Source: Moraxella catarrhalis
GTDB taxonomy: Bacteria; Pseudomonadota; Gammaproteobacteria; Pseudomonadales; Moraxellaceae
Assembly: GCF_001632285.1 (NCBI RefSeq)
Contig: NZ_LWAH01000016.1
Location: 62,001 to 126,000 of the forward strand
DNA: 64,000 nucleotides
Reading direction: 5' to 3'
Each line of letters begins with the position of its first letter. The first letter of the stretch is position 1. The notes below the pieces were generated by a model. The model saw nothing but the letters and a program-made list of their open reading frames with translations, was not told the DNA's origin and made no database searches. This document shows, piece by piece, positions 1-8,490 of this stretch. Both the position numbers and the translations under genes were made by a program.

Positions 1-528
1 ATAGCGATGACAACGAAGCACGGCATTATTAAGTAGCGACTCGGTGGCAATACCAATATCGGCTTGACCACGAATCACCATTTGAGCAATCGTTTCAGGA
101 TCAGCCTGCTGTAATACTAAGTTGACTTTATCAAATTTTTCACGAAATTCTTTGACAATTTGGGGTAAGACATAGCGGGCTTGGGTGTGTGTGGTGGCAA
201 CAGTCAAAGTGCCTGCTTGAGCATTATTAAAATCAAGGCTTAAATTCTCAATGGTACGAATTTCAGCAAAAATCGCTTCAATGTGTGGCAAAAGTGCCCG
301 ACCGATAGGGGTTAGACCTGTTAAACGCTTACCTTGACGCGTAAATACATCTGCTTTTAGCTGATTTTCAAGTGCAGCGATTTGCTTAGATAGGCTGGAT
401 TGACTGGTGTGCAAAAGCTCAGCTGCTTGGCTAAGATTATAGCCATTCACCACAGTATGCCAAACAGTCTCAAGCTGTTTGAGCTGAATTTGTAGATGAC
501 GCTGGTTGATGACAATGTCGATAGCCAT
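1..528 (-). CDS. LysR-family transcriptional regulator, CysB-like (partial, N-terminal part)
   Basis: The reading frame starts at an ATG at 528 and is open to the window edge (176 codons). It opens with a LysR-type helix-turn-helix (NLSQAAELLHTSQSSLSKQIAALE, about residues 30-53, quoted in part: SQAAELLHTSQSSLSKQI). This is followed by the start of the effector domain with TTHTQARYVLP and a QADIGIATESL segment. Those two stretches match the CysB/Cbl subfamily, which senses acetylserine or sulfate status and activates sulfur-assimilation genes. It is divergent from the AmpG-like gene at 655. The sulfite-reduction operon lies 15 kb away, so a link to sulfur control is inference. The C-terminal half is outside the window. 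Confidence 0.85.
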   Translation of the reverse strand, partial: MAIDIVINQRHLQIQLKQLETVWHTVVNGYNLSQAAELLHTSQSSLSKQIAALENQLKADVFTRQGKRLTGLTPIGRALLPHIEAIFAEIRTIENLSLDFNNAQAGTLTVATTHTQARYVLPQIVKEFREKFDKVNLVLQQADPETIAQMVIRGQADIGIATESLLNNAVLRCHRY

Positions 529-654
529 AAAATTCCTTGAGTAAATAAGTTGTCAAGATAAATTGGCTCATCATACCGAATTTTTACCCAAAAAGGTAAA
601 AAAATTTACTAAAAAAACAAGAAAAGTATACAAAATTCAGCTAATTCAGGTAAA

Positions 655-2277
655 ATGCAAAGAAAGATATCTCCTATTTTTACGCCATTTTGGCATTATT
701 ATTTGATACCATTAAAATTGGATGACATGATTATGAGCAGGATAACTCAATCTTACACAAAACCAAGTGCATGGCAAGCATTTTATCACGCATATTTTAA
801 TAAACAGTCAGTTGCACTGTTATTTTTAGGATTTTCAGCAGGCATACCCATTTTATTAATTTTCTCAAGTTTGGGGCTTTGGCTTCGTGAAGCAGGCATT
901 GACCGTGCGACAGTGACGATGTTTAGCTGGGCAGCACTGGGCTATTCATTTAAATTCATTTGGGCACCGCTGGTAGATGCACTGCCGCTGCCGATATTAA
1001 CTGGGCTGCTTGGCAGACGCCGCAGCTGGTTGCTGTTCACCCAAATTTTGGTAATTACTGCTTTGGTTTTGATGGCGATGACCAACCCTCAAAGTGGTGA
1101 GGCGATGTTAAGCATCATGGCGGCAGGTGCAGTTTTGCTTGGATTTTCTTCAGCCTCCCAAGATATCGTGATTGATGCGTATCGTATTGAGAGTGCACCT
1201 GCTGATATGCAGCCTGCTTTATCGGCAACCTATGTTATGGGTTATCGCATTGGGATGATTGTATCGGGTGCAGGTGCGTTGTATTTGGCAGATTTTTTTG
1301 GTTCAATGATGGAGGCTTACTCTTATCTGGCATGGCAAAAAACCTATTTGATTATGGCAGCTGTCATGGGTATTGGTATTTTGACCACGCTGGTGATTTC
1401 AGAACCAAAAACAGTGGTTAAGCCCATCACCCAAACCTCAAAAAACGACCTGAGACTTGTTGTTGTCTTTATATTGTCTGTATTGGCATTCATCTTGGTA
1501 TTTCGTGGCATGGGTAGTATCCTACCTGAGACTGATGATGTTTTACTGCAATTTGTCTATGGAACAGTGAGATTTATGCTTAGTATCATCGCTTTTGGTT
1601 TGGCAAGTTTTGGATTGGTCCAAGCCAAAATCGCCCCCAAAGAGATGGTTATAAAAACTTGGGTTGATCCTATGGTGGATTTTTTTCATCGTTATGGTCA
1701 AAAGGCAGTGCTTTTATTGGTATTGATTGGCTTGTATCGCATCAGTGATATTATTGCTGGTAATATCTCAAACATTTTTTATCAAGATTTGGGCTTTAGT
1801 AAAACCCAAATTGCCGATGCTGTCAAAGTTGTGGGTGTGGTTGCTTCGATTGCTGGCGGATTTGTTGGTGGCTGGCTTGCCCAAAAGATAAATATCATCA
1901 AAGCGATGAGTCTTGGTGCGATTTTGGCTTGCACAACCAATCTGTTATTTATTTTTTTATTTTATACGCCAACTGTGCCGATGATGTACTTTGCTGTCAT
2001 TACAGATAATTTGGCAGCAGGTTTGGCCAGTACCGTATTCATTGCGTTTTTATCAGCATTAACCTCCATTCGGTTTACTGCGGTGCAATATGCATTATTT
2101 TCATCATTAATGACTTTGTTGCCCAAATTAATTGGTGGCTATTCAGGTAGTATCGTTGATGCAACAAACTACGCATTTTTCTTTGGATTTACCTTTGTGA
2201 TCGGTATTCCTGTGTTATTATTGATTTATTTGGTTAATAAGCATATTGATATCAACCAACCGCAAATTGATGAATGA
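655..2277 (+). CDS. ampG: AmpG-type muropeptide permease (MFS)
   Basis: An integral membrane protein of up to 540 residues with about a dozen hydrophobic segments. The first one contains FLGFSAGIPILLIFSSLGLWL, and the cytoplasmic loop has GRRRSW near residue 120; both are typical of AmpG. AmpG imports GlcNAc-anhydroMurNAc peptides released by wall turnover into the cytoplasm. The 5' end is uncertain. ATG 655 has AGG four bases upstream, but ATG 727 or 733 would give an N-terminus closer to E. coli AmpG. The gene is followed three bases later by prmC, so the two are probably co-transcribed. Recycling partners amgK and murU lie at 35-37 kb. Confidence is high for the family and moderate for the exact substrate. 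Confidence 0.85.
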   Translation: MQRKISPIFTPFWHYYLIPLKLDDMIMSRITQSYTKPSAWQAFYHAYFNKQSVALLFLGFSAGIPILLIFSSLGLWLREAGIDRATVTMFSWAALGYSFKFIWAPLVDALPLPILTGLLGRRRSWLLFTQILVITALVLMAMTNPQSGEAMLSIMAAGAVLLGFSSASQDIVIDAYRIESAPADMQPALSATYVMGYRIGMIVSGAGALYLADFFGSMMEAYSYLAWQKTYLIMAAVMGIGILTTLVISEPKTVVKPITQTSKNDLRLVVVFILSVLAFILVFRGMGSILPETDDVLLQFVYGTVRFMLSIIAFGLASFGLVQAKIAPKEMVIKTWVDPMVDFFHRYGQKAVLLLVLIGLYRISDIIAGNISNIFYQDLGFSKTQIADAVKVVGVVASIAGGFVGGWLAQKINIIKAMSLGAILACTTNLLFIFLFYTPTVPMMYFAVITDNLAAGLASTVFIAFLSALTSIRFTAVQYALFSSLMTLLPKLIGGYSGSIVDATNYAFFFGFTFVIGIPVLLLIYLVNKHIDINQPQIDE

Positions 2278-2280
2278 GCG

Positions 2281-3168
2281 ATGCAAGTATCCAATCGGTT
2301 AGCCCTAACAGGTCTAACCATTAAACAAATTCGTGCAATCTTTAAGCAGCTTCAGTCTGATGTATTACCAATGCATTGGCTTGATGGTTGGTTGATGCAT
2401 GTGCTTGATAAACCCTTTATATTTCTGATGACGGATGAAGATTATCAGCCAACTTTGGAGGAATCATCAAAAATTACCGCAGGTATTATGCAGCTGTCAG
2501 CAGGTAAGCCTTTGGCATATCTGACTGGGCAACAAAGCTTTTGGGGGCGTCATTTTTTGGTGAATGCCCATACGCTGATACCCAGAGCTGATACTGAAAT
2601 TTTGGTTGAGACAATCTTAAATTATGCCAAAGCTCAACAAAAAATCCGCCAAACAGACAACAAAAATTTGGTTAATATTTTGGATTTGGGTACGGGTACA
2701 GGTTGCATTGGTATTACGCTGGCACTGGAGTTGGAATTTGCTCAAGTAGTTTTGGTAGATATCTCTTCTGAAGCACTTAAAGTTGCTGAGCAAAATAACC
2801 ATCGCCTGAATGCACGGTGTCAACTTTTGCAATCACATTGGTTGCAGAAAGTCAGTGGTCAATTTGATATTATCGTCAGTAACCCCCCTTACATCAAAGA
2901 AAATGACGAGCATTTGGTGAATCTTAAGCATGAGCCAATCACGGCACTTGTGGCAGCTGAAGATGGTTTGACAGATATTCGCCATATTATTGAAACAGGT
3001 AGGGCGTATCTCAAAGATGGCGGATTGATGGCAATTGAGCATGGTTTTGATCAAGCGGAGGCAGTGCGTAACTTATATTTGTCATCTGGTTATCTTGATG
3101 TATATACTATCCAAGATTATGGGGGTAATGACAGAGTAACGCTTGGGAGATATAAAAACTGTGGATAA
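2281..3168 (+). CDS. prmC: Peptide chain release factor N5-glutamine methyltransferase
   Basis: A 295-residue class I SAM-dependent methyltransferase. The SAM-binding motif DLGTGTGCIG starts at residue 135 and the catalytic NPPY tetrad is at residues 201-204. Both are hallmarks of PrmC (HemK), which methylates the Gln of the GGQ motif in release factors RF1 and RF2 and so sets termination efficiency. The N-terminal helical region (PRADTEILVE upstream of motif I) is also characteristic. It starts three bases after the ampG stop with no good ribosome binding site, which suggests translational coupling. moeB follows after 23 bases. Confidence 0.95.
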   Translation: MQVSNRLALTGLTIKQIRAIFKQLQSDVLPMHWLDGWLMHVLDKPFIFLMTDEDYQPTLEESSKITAGIMQLSAGKPLAYLTGQQSFWGRHFLVNAHTLIPRADTEILVETILNYAKAQQKIRQTDNKNLVNILDLGTGTGCIGITLALELEFAQVVLVDISSEALKVAEQNNHRLNARCQLLQSHWLQKVSGQFDIIVSNPPYIKENDEHLVNLKHEPITALVAAEDGLTDIRHIIETGRAYLKDGGLMAIEHGFDQAEAVRNLYLSSGYLDVYTIQDYGGNDRVTLGRYKNCG

Positions 3169-3191
3169 ACTGCGGATCAATAAGGTGTGTT

Positions 3192-3953
3192 ATGGACAGT
3201 CATACAGTTGATGGTCATCTTACTGATGATGAAATGATGCGATATGCTCGTCAAATCTTGCTAGATGATTGGGATATCACATCACAAATTCGCCTAAAAA
3301 ATAGCCATGCGATTATTGTGGGTATGGGCGGCTTAGGCTGTCCTATCGCACAAATCTTGGTGCGAGCAGGGATTGGCTCAATAGATATCATTGATCATGA
3401 TGTTGTTGATTTCAGTAATTTGCAGCGACAGATTTTATACACTGCGTTGGATGTCGGTAAATCTAAAGCGATGGCTGCCAAAGATGCACTACAAAAGCAA
3501 AACGAATGGGTGAGTATCACCGCCATCACTGATAAAATCACCCAAACCAATGCTGATCAATTCATCAAACATACTGATCTTGTGATTGATTGTACGGATA
3601 ATTTTTTGATTCGTGATATATTAAATCGCACTTGTCATCAGCACAAGCTTGCACTGTTATCAACATCTGCCATCGCTCAGACAGGTCAGATTGCGCTTTA
3701 TACGACTGATACGGCGTGTTATCAGTGCGTCTTTGGTGATGCGTTAGGCGATGAGATGAACTGTAGTACCTCTGGTGTGTTGGCAAGTACCGTATCTGTG
3801 ATTGGTGCTTTGGCATCACAGGTTGCACTTAGTTTTTTGGGCAAGCATATCAATCCGATTGCCAATGAATTGCTGATTTGGCAAGGTGAGCAATTTCAAT
3901 TAAAAAAACTAAACATTTGCCGTGATGAGCATTGTTCGGTTTGTGGCGCATGA
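3192..3953 (+). CDS. moeB: MoeB/ThiF-family adenylyltransferase (probable molybdopterin-synthase adenylyltransferase)
   Basis: A 253-residue E1-like enzyme. The nucleotide-binding loop GMGGLGCPIAQILVRAGIG lies near residue 44, followed by an acidic IDHDVVDFSNLQRQ segment. It has two Cys-x-x-Cys pairs, CYQC mid-protein and CSVC at the C-terminus, matching the structural zinc site of MoeB. MoeB activates the MoaD C-terminus for molybdopterin synthesis; ThiF and HesA relatives act on ThiS and similar carriers. The length fits MoeB. AAGG upstream of ATG 3192 supports this start. No moa or thi genes are adjacent, so the carrier partner cannot be fixed from context. Confidence 0.8.
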   Translation: MDSHTVDGHLTDDEMMRYARQILLDDWDITSQIRLKNSHAIIVGMGGLGCPIAQILVRAGIGSIDIIDHDVVDFSNLQRQILYTALDVGKSKAMAAKDALQKQNEWVSITAITDKITQTNADQFIKHTDLVIDCTDNFLIRDILNRTCHQHKLALLSTSAIAQTGQIALYTTDTACYQCVFGDALGDEMNCSTSGVLASTVSVIGALASQVALSFLGKHINPIANELLIWQGEQFQLKKLNICRDEHCSVCGA

Positions 3954-4036
3954 CCGCCAAAGCAGTTTAAGTATTTTTGTGGTACTCTTGAATTTACGGT
4001 CTTTGATGACCATTTCAATTATTTCATAAAAAAACG

Positions 4037-5362
4037 ATGATTATGCCAACATTTTTACCAAAAAATCCAGTATCTACCGCCAAAAAAGCACTGAACCAAA
4101 GTGTGCATGTTTTAGGTCGTATTCAAAAAACTGCCAGTGTTGCAGGCTTGTCAGCACTTAGAATGGCTAAGGGTGATAAAATGGATGCGTACCTTTTGCG
4201 TGAAGCGTTTGAGCAGATGGGCGTAACTTATATCAAACTTGGGCAGTTTATCGCAAGCACGCCTTCTATTTTCCCTAAAGCGTATGTTTTGGCTTTTCAA
4301 GGGTGTTTAGACCAGACAGCGCCAGTACGATTTGAACAAATCCGCCAAGTGTTGATTGATGAACTTGAAACGCCTGAGCGTGGATTGGGTGATATTTTTT
4401 CTTATATTGACCCTAAGCCTCTGGCATCTGCCAGTATCGCCCAAGTGCATAAAGCGGTACTTGCTGATGGCAGACAAGTGGCACTAAAAATCCAAAAACC
4501 AGGTGTAGATACGGTCATGCAAACCGATTTGGGGGTGCTGCATAGTGTATTTTGGGTGTTAGAAAAAGCAGTGCCTAGCCTAAAAGCGGCAAATCTTGCA
4601 CCAATTATTGATGAAATGCGTGCCAGAATGTTGGCAGAAACTGACTTTTTGGCGGAGAGCCATCATATTGATAAATTCTTAGCACATCTACATCAATTGG
4701 GTAATACCCAAGTGACTGCCCCCAAGGTACATCATAGATTATCCACCAAAAAGGTGCTGGTCATGGACTTATTAGTCGGTAAGTCATTGGTCGATGAGTC
4801 GCTTGTTTGGGATGGTACAGTAGGCAAAGACAGTAAAAAAATCATGAATGATGTTTTGGATACATGGTTTTTATCCTTGATGATGACGGGTGAATTTCAT
4901 GCTGACTTGCATGCAGGCAATCTGATGCTACTTGATGATGGACGAATTGCTTTTTTAGACTTTGGCTTAATGGGGCAAATTCAACCAAGTAGCCTGCAGG
5001 CATGTTTTAATTTGGTACAAAGCCTACAAATGAACGATTATCATGGTATGGCACAAGCGATGGTCAATATTGGTATGACGCACGCACCTAATAAGATGAA
5101 TATTGATCATCTGGCAAATGACTTACGGCGGATGCTTGGTAAAATCATGCCTGAGTCCACGCCTGCACCAGCCAATAACGACAGCCTAAATGTCATGATG
5201 CTAGAAATGGTCGATATTGGTAAGCGTCATGGTATCCATTTCCCTAGAGATTTTGCATTATTAACCAAGCAGCTTTTATATTTTGACCGCTTTATGGTAA
5301 CTTTGGCACCAGATATGGAGCTGTTTGAAGGCAATCGCTTGGACTTGGTTAAATTGAATTAA
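4037..5362 (+). CDS. ABC1/AarF/UbiB-family atypical kinase
   Basis: A 441-residue member of the ABC1 (UbiB/COQ8) atypical kinase family. Visible signatures are the KxGQ motif (IKLGQF, about residue 71), an Ala-rich nucleotide loop (LASASIAQVH), a catalytic-loop HADLHAGN near residue 288 and a DFG triad near residue 308. Family members support ubiquinone synthesis or lipid and isoprenoid handling. This protein is about 100 residues shorter than E. coli UbiB, and I see no C-terminal membrane segments. It may therefore be a UbiB paralogue rather than UbiB itself. Starts at 4037 or 4043 are both possible. It follows moeB after 83 bases and ends convergent to the GTPase gene. Confidence 0.85.
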   Translation: MIMPTFLPKNPVSTAKKALNQSVHVLGRIQKTASVAGLSALRMAKGDKMDAYLLREAFEQMGVTYIKLGQFIASTPSIFPKAYVLAFQGCLDQTAPVRFEQIRQVLIDELETPERGLGDIFSYIDPKPLASASIAQVHKAVLADGRQVALKIQKPGVDTVMQTDLGVLHSVFWVLEKAVPSLKAANLAPIIDEMRARMLAETDFLAESHHIDKFLAHLHQLGNTQVTAPKVHHRLSTKKVLVMDLLVGKSLVDESLVWDGTVGKDSKKIMNDVLDTWFLSLMMTGEFHADLHAGNLMLLDDGRIAFLDFGLMGQIQPSSLQACFNLVQSLQMNDYHGMAQAMVNIGMTHAPNKMNIDHLANDLRRMLGKIMPESTPAPANNDSLNVMMLEMVDIGKRHGIHFPRDFALLTKQLLYFDRFMVTLAPDMELFEGNRLDLVKLN

Positions 5363-5441
5363 TCTGTCTGCGTGCATGTGATTGGGCTAGATTTTAAATT
5401 TAATACATGGACTTAAAAATTTGGACATTGATCAAACTTTT

Positions 5442-6836
5442 TTAGTGATTTATGTCCAGTCTTTGTAAGTGCATCACTAAAATTTCTGCCAAATGTTGTG
5501 CCAAGTCTGATCTAAGAGCTGTCTTATCGTCATCATTGTCAGTTAAGCTTGAGTAATTGGGATGGCTGCGTGCTTTTTTGATTGGGCTTGGTAATTTATC
5601 GCTCTGCCAAGGTAAATTTTTATCGCTGGCGGTAATATCTAAGAGACTGGCATGCCCACGATGTCTTAGGTGGTGGTGCAGATTTTGGGCACGAGCGGCA
5701 AGTAAAGTCATCGTCGGTGCATTAATCATGAGTGTTTGTACGCCCATGGCTTTATCTTTGAGTGTGGTGGAATTGGGCAGCAGTCCACCAATCACACCGC
5801 CGATGGCTGTGCCAAGCCCAAGGCTTGCACCCAAAGTCGCCACATCAATGCCTGCACCGATAATCATTCCCGTGACGCTACCGCCTGCTGTGCGTATGCC
5901 ATACTGAGCCAATAGCTCGCCATCAAACACATCTTGGGTTTGGCTTTTGATATCTGGGCAATCAGAGACGATATTTTGATGATAAAACTGATACAAATTT
6001 AATAAGTTATCATGCAAGACAGATTCAGCTTGACGCACTGCATTTTGCATCTGTCTTAATGTCGGTGTCGTATCAGCACCGCTTGCAATTTTTTGGCGAT
6101 AAGCGGCGACATTGATTAAAAAATCAGCGATCATCTCAGAGCCAATTTCCAGCAGCTCATGCCATGTATCACTGCGTTCTTGCTTGAGCTTTTCGATATT
6201 TTGATCGTGGTTGGACAGTAGGCTAAGATTTGACCATAACGCCATTTCATTTTCAAAGTCAAAAGCAACCGTATCAAAGGCATTGACCACATGTAACGCA
6301 CGCCGTGACAGCATTTCTCGCCAAGCCTGCATATGATGATTGGGGTCATTGATGAAGTTAAAGACTGGCAAAATTGGCGTCCCCGAACCAGCCAAGATGG
6401 CAAGCTCATCTTTATATTTACCAAGTACGGGTTCTTTGGCATTAATGATATAAAGTGCAATATCTGCCTCAAGTAAGCTTTTGATGACCTTGGCTTCTTG
6501 GCTAAAATCACCCTCTAATCGTGCATCATTATGATGAATTGCTTGTAAAAACACAGATAAGCGTTCCATACCATCTGCACGGCCATCGGTATGATTCTGC
6601 AAAAAATCCATCACACCTGTGGCGTCCTCTAATCCTGGTGTGTCATGTAAAGTAATTAGTGGTACATTGTCTTTGCTTAGTATATCAACAGCGACGACAT
6701 GCCGTGTAGTCGCTGAGGCGTTTTTTACTTCACCAAAATCGCTGTCTCGTAATAAGGTTCTTAGTAGCGATGTTTTGCCGACATTAGTGTGTCCGATGAT
6801 AGAGATGGTAGTCAGATGAGATGGCGTGGGCATCAT
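5442..6836 (-). CDS. Era-like GTPase with C-terminal DUF3482-type domain
   Basis: A 464-residue protein. The P-loop GHTNVGKTS is at residues 15-23, and HDTPGLED serves as the G3/switch II region near residue 63. A long helical C-terminal part follows, interrupted by a Gly/Ala-rich hydrophobic stretch (about residues 315-355, with GGSVTGMIIGAGIDVATLG). This layout matches GTPases annotated with a DUF3482 domain; their cellular role is not established. The Gly-rich segment suggests membrane association. It is the last gene of a minus-strand run starting at tusD, with five bases between it and the thioesterase gene. ATGs at 6836 and 6833 are equally plausible starts. Confidence 0.8.
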   Translation of the reverse strand: MMPTPSHLTTISIIGHTNVGKTSLLRTLLRDSDFGEVKNASATTRHVVAVDILSKDNVPLITLHDTPGLEDATGVMDFLQNHTDGRADGMERLSVFLQAIHHNDARLEGDFSQEAKVIKSLLEADIALYIINAKEPVLGKYKDELAILAGSGTPILPVFNFINDPNHHMQAWREMLSRRALHVVNAFDTVAFDFENEMALWSNLSLLSNHDQNIEKLKQERSDTWHELLEIGSEMIADFLINVAAYRQKIASGADTTPTLRQMQNAVRQAESVLHDNLLNLYQFYHQNIVSDCPDIKSQTQDVFDGELLAQYGIRTAGGSVTGMIIGAGIDVATLGASLGLGTAIGGVIGGLLPNSTTLKDKAMGVQTLMINAPTMTLLAARAQNLHHHLRHRGHASLLDITASDKNLPWQSDKLPSPIKKARSHPNYSSLTDNDDDKTALRSDLAQHLAEILVMHLQRLDINH

Positions 6837-6841
6837 AGGTT

Positions 6842-7324
6842 TTACCAGTCGTGTTGCTGAAGCTTTATGCGTAACTCTTTACGCTTTTTTGCCATTTCGT
6901 AGCGTTGTTTGGCAAGAGAATCATCCACAACCAAAGGCGGTACAGGCACAGGCTTACCCGCTTGGTCGACAGCCACCATGCTAAAATAACAACTGTTGGT
7001 ATGACGTGCTGTGCGAGTTTGGATATTTTCTGCTTCTACGCGTATGCCCACTTCCATCGAAGTGGTGCCGACATGGTTAATACGCGCCAAAAAAGTTACC
7101 AGCTCACCAACATAAATCGGCTCTTTAAAAATCACTTGGTCAACCGATAGTGTCACTACATAGCCACCAGCATAACGACTGGCACACGCATAGGCGACTT
7201 GGTCAAGCAGCTTTAAGATAGTACCGCCATGCACATTACCTGAAAAGTTCGCCATATCGGGTGTCATCAATACTGTCATGGTCAAATCAGTAGAGGCGAT
7301 ATTTAGGGTGCAAAATCCACTCAT
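6842..7324 (-). CDS. Acyl-CoA thioesterase, hotdog fold (YciA/BFIT-like)
   Basis: 160 residues from the ATG at 7324, chosen because AGGA lies eight bases upstream; the frame is open further but would run into tusE. The hotdog core is recognisable: a NVHGGTILKLLDQVAYACA helix around residue 27 and a VTLSVDQVIFKEPIYVGELV segment. The Asp in the helix and the following strands match acyl-CoA thioesterases of the 4HBT superfamily, which hydrolyse acyl-CoA to free acid and CoA. Chain-length preference cannot be read from sequence. It sits 22 bases after tusE and 5 bases before the GTPase gene, so it is probably part of that operon. Confidence 0.85.
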   Translation of the reverse strand: MSGFCTLNIASTDLTMTVLMTPDMANFSGNVHGGTILKLLDQVAYACASRYAGGYVVTLSVDQVIFKEPIYVGELVTFLARINHVGTTSMEVGIRVEAENIQTRTARHTNSCYFSMVAVDQAGKPVPVPPLVVDDSLAKQRYEMAKKRKELRIKLQQHDW

Positions 7325-7346
7325 AGTAAATCCTAATATTAAGTAA

Positions 7347-7667
7347 TTATAAACAATTTGGTGGCTTGGGTAAGCCTGCAATGCGGTTGACATGCCGAGC
7401 AACCAAGCCTGTATTAAACAGTTTTTGTAGCTTTTGATTGCTAATATCAAGGTTGGGCAAGCTTGCCATCAGATACTTAATTAATGGGCGTGTTGATGGA
7501 CTGTGGTGATAAGTTTCAAAAAAAACACGCACCTCGCCAATGATTTGATAATGCTCGCTTTCAAGTGTTACCCCAATCGTATCCGCAAGTCTTTGTGCGA
7601 TTTTGGGTGTCCAATCGGTATGATTTTTTAGGTGACCATCGTCATCTAGGCTGGGTAAATGGTTCAT
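7347..7667 (-). CDS. tusE: Sulfur-relay protein TusE (DsrC family)
   Basis: 106 residues, the usual DsrC/TusE size. The C-terminal arm ends GLPKPPNCL, placing the sulfur-carrying cysteine second from the end, as in E. coli TusE (which ends KPVKCI). The middle also aligns by eye (RVFFETYHHSPSTRPLIKYL). TusE takes persulfide sulfur from the TusBCD complex and passes it to MnmA for 2-thiolation of tRNA wobble uridine U34. The N-terminus has a weakly conserved acidic stretch (LDDDGHLKN). It lies 15 bases downstream of tusC. Confidence 0.9.
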   Translation of the reverse strand: MNHLPSLDDDGHLKNHTDWTPKIAQRLADTIGVTLESEHYQIIGEVRVFFETYHHSPSTRPLIKYLMASLPNLDISNQKLQKLFNTGLVARHVNRIAGLPKPPNCL

Positions 7668-7682
7668 AGTGGTGATAATTAT

Positions 7683-7988
7683 CTACTGAAAATAAAGTTT
7701 TGAGTCATAGTCATCCAATGCCAAACTGCCTGATTGTAATGATAATTGAATGACCTTATCTAAGGCGTTAACTGCTTGAAAATTATGGTATGCTTTGGGA
7801 AGATCATACAGTGCCAAAGACTGTATCATGCCATATATTCGGCTTTTGGGATTATTTAGTAAAACTAAAACTTTTTCACCCAGCTCAATCTGAATATCAT
7901 GATCAAATGTCGCCAAAGTCAGTGCCAAAGCAATTGCTTCATAGCTGATTAATTCGCTGTCGGTATTGATATGAATTAAAAATTTCAT
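7683..7988 (-). CDS. tusC: TusC/DsrF-like sulfur-relay subunit
   Basis: A 101-residue protein that I place in the DsrE/F family from position and weak similarity. The segment SYEAIALALTLATFDHDIQI followed by a conserved-looking LYDLPKAY fits TusC (LYDIEQCW in E. coli), and the C-terminus DDYDSKLYF resembles NYDVILRF. TusC is a structural subunit of the TusBCD hexamer and has no active-site Cys; consistently, this protein has no cysteine. AAGGA upstream supports ATG 7988. It is nine bases after tusD and 15 before tusE. No TusB-sized frame lies between, which is unusual. Confidence 0.7.
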   Translation of the reverse strand: MKFLIHINTDSELISYEAIALALTLATFDHDIQIELGEKVLVLLNNPKSRIYGMIQSLALYDLPKAYHNFQAVNALDKVIQLSLQSGSLALDDYDSKLYFQ

Positions 7989-7997
7989 CCATTATCC

Positions 7998-8375
7998 TTA
8001 AAACTGTACCACTGATGTTGTATCATCAATCATCATAGCAAGCTCAGACAGTCCAACCAAAGAAAACGGTGGCAACAGATTATCACCGATTAGCCCATGG
8101 CGAGTGGCATTTTGGGCATCACAGACACCTCGAGCCAAAGCGGTACTAACGCAGACGGGCAGGGTGATGCCATGATTATTTGATAATGCTTGCCATTGCT
8201 TAGCAACGCTTGGTACATCGGCAGTTTGCCACATCAGTCGATTGGCGGTATAAGCCCCATCGCCATAAAAAAATACCGAAATCTGATTACCCAAGTGTAA
8301 TTGCTTGGTTGCGTATTCAACTGCAAGTTTGCCTGCATGGCTGTGCGGTGATGAAGTAACAAGTAGTAAAATCAT
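7998..8375 (-). CDS. tusD: TusD/DsrE sulfur-relay subunit
   Basis: A 125-residue DsrE-family protein. Segments match E. coli TusD clearly: SVFFYGDGAYTANRL, then LPVCVSTALARGV with the expected sulfur-accepting cysteine at residue 75, and the C-terminal VVQF. TusD receives sulfur from TusA and hands it to TusE during tRNA 2-thiouridine synthesis. It is the first gene of a minus-strand run (tusD, tusC, tusE, thioesterase, GTPase). The run starts in the 115-base divergent region shared with glnE, where I see no clear promoter on this side. Confidence 0.9.
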   Translation of the reverse strand: MILLLVTSSPHSHAGKLAVEYATKQLHLGNQISVFFYGDGAYTANRLMWQTADVPSVAKQWQALSNNHGITLPVCVSTALARGVCDAQNATRHGLIGDNLLPPFSLVGLSELAMMIDDTTSVVQF

Positions 8376-8490
8376 AAATTAAGGTCGCTTTTTAATCAAC
8401 AAATCATGATAATCGTTTATTATAGCCCAAAAATTGGTGTAAAATAAGCCCAAGTCATTTTTTATTGATATATGATTTTAAGGCGGCTGC

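Noticed and set aside
5557..5907. Plus-strand 116-codon frame opposite the DUF3482 GTPase
   Set aside because: Entirely antisense to a well-supported gene and rich in residues produced by the complement of its Gly/Ala-rich segment.
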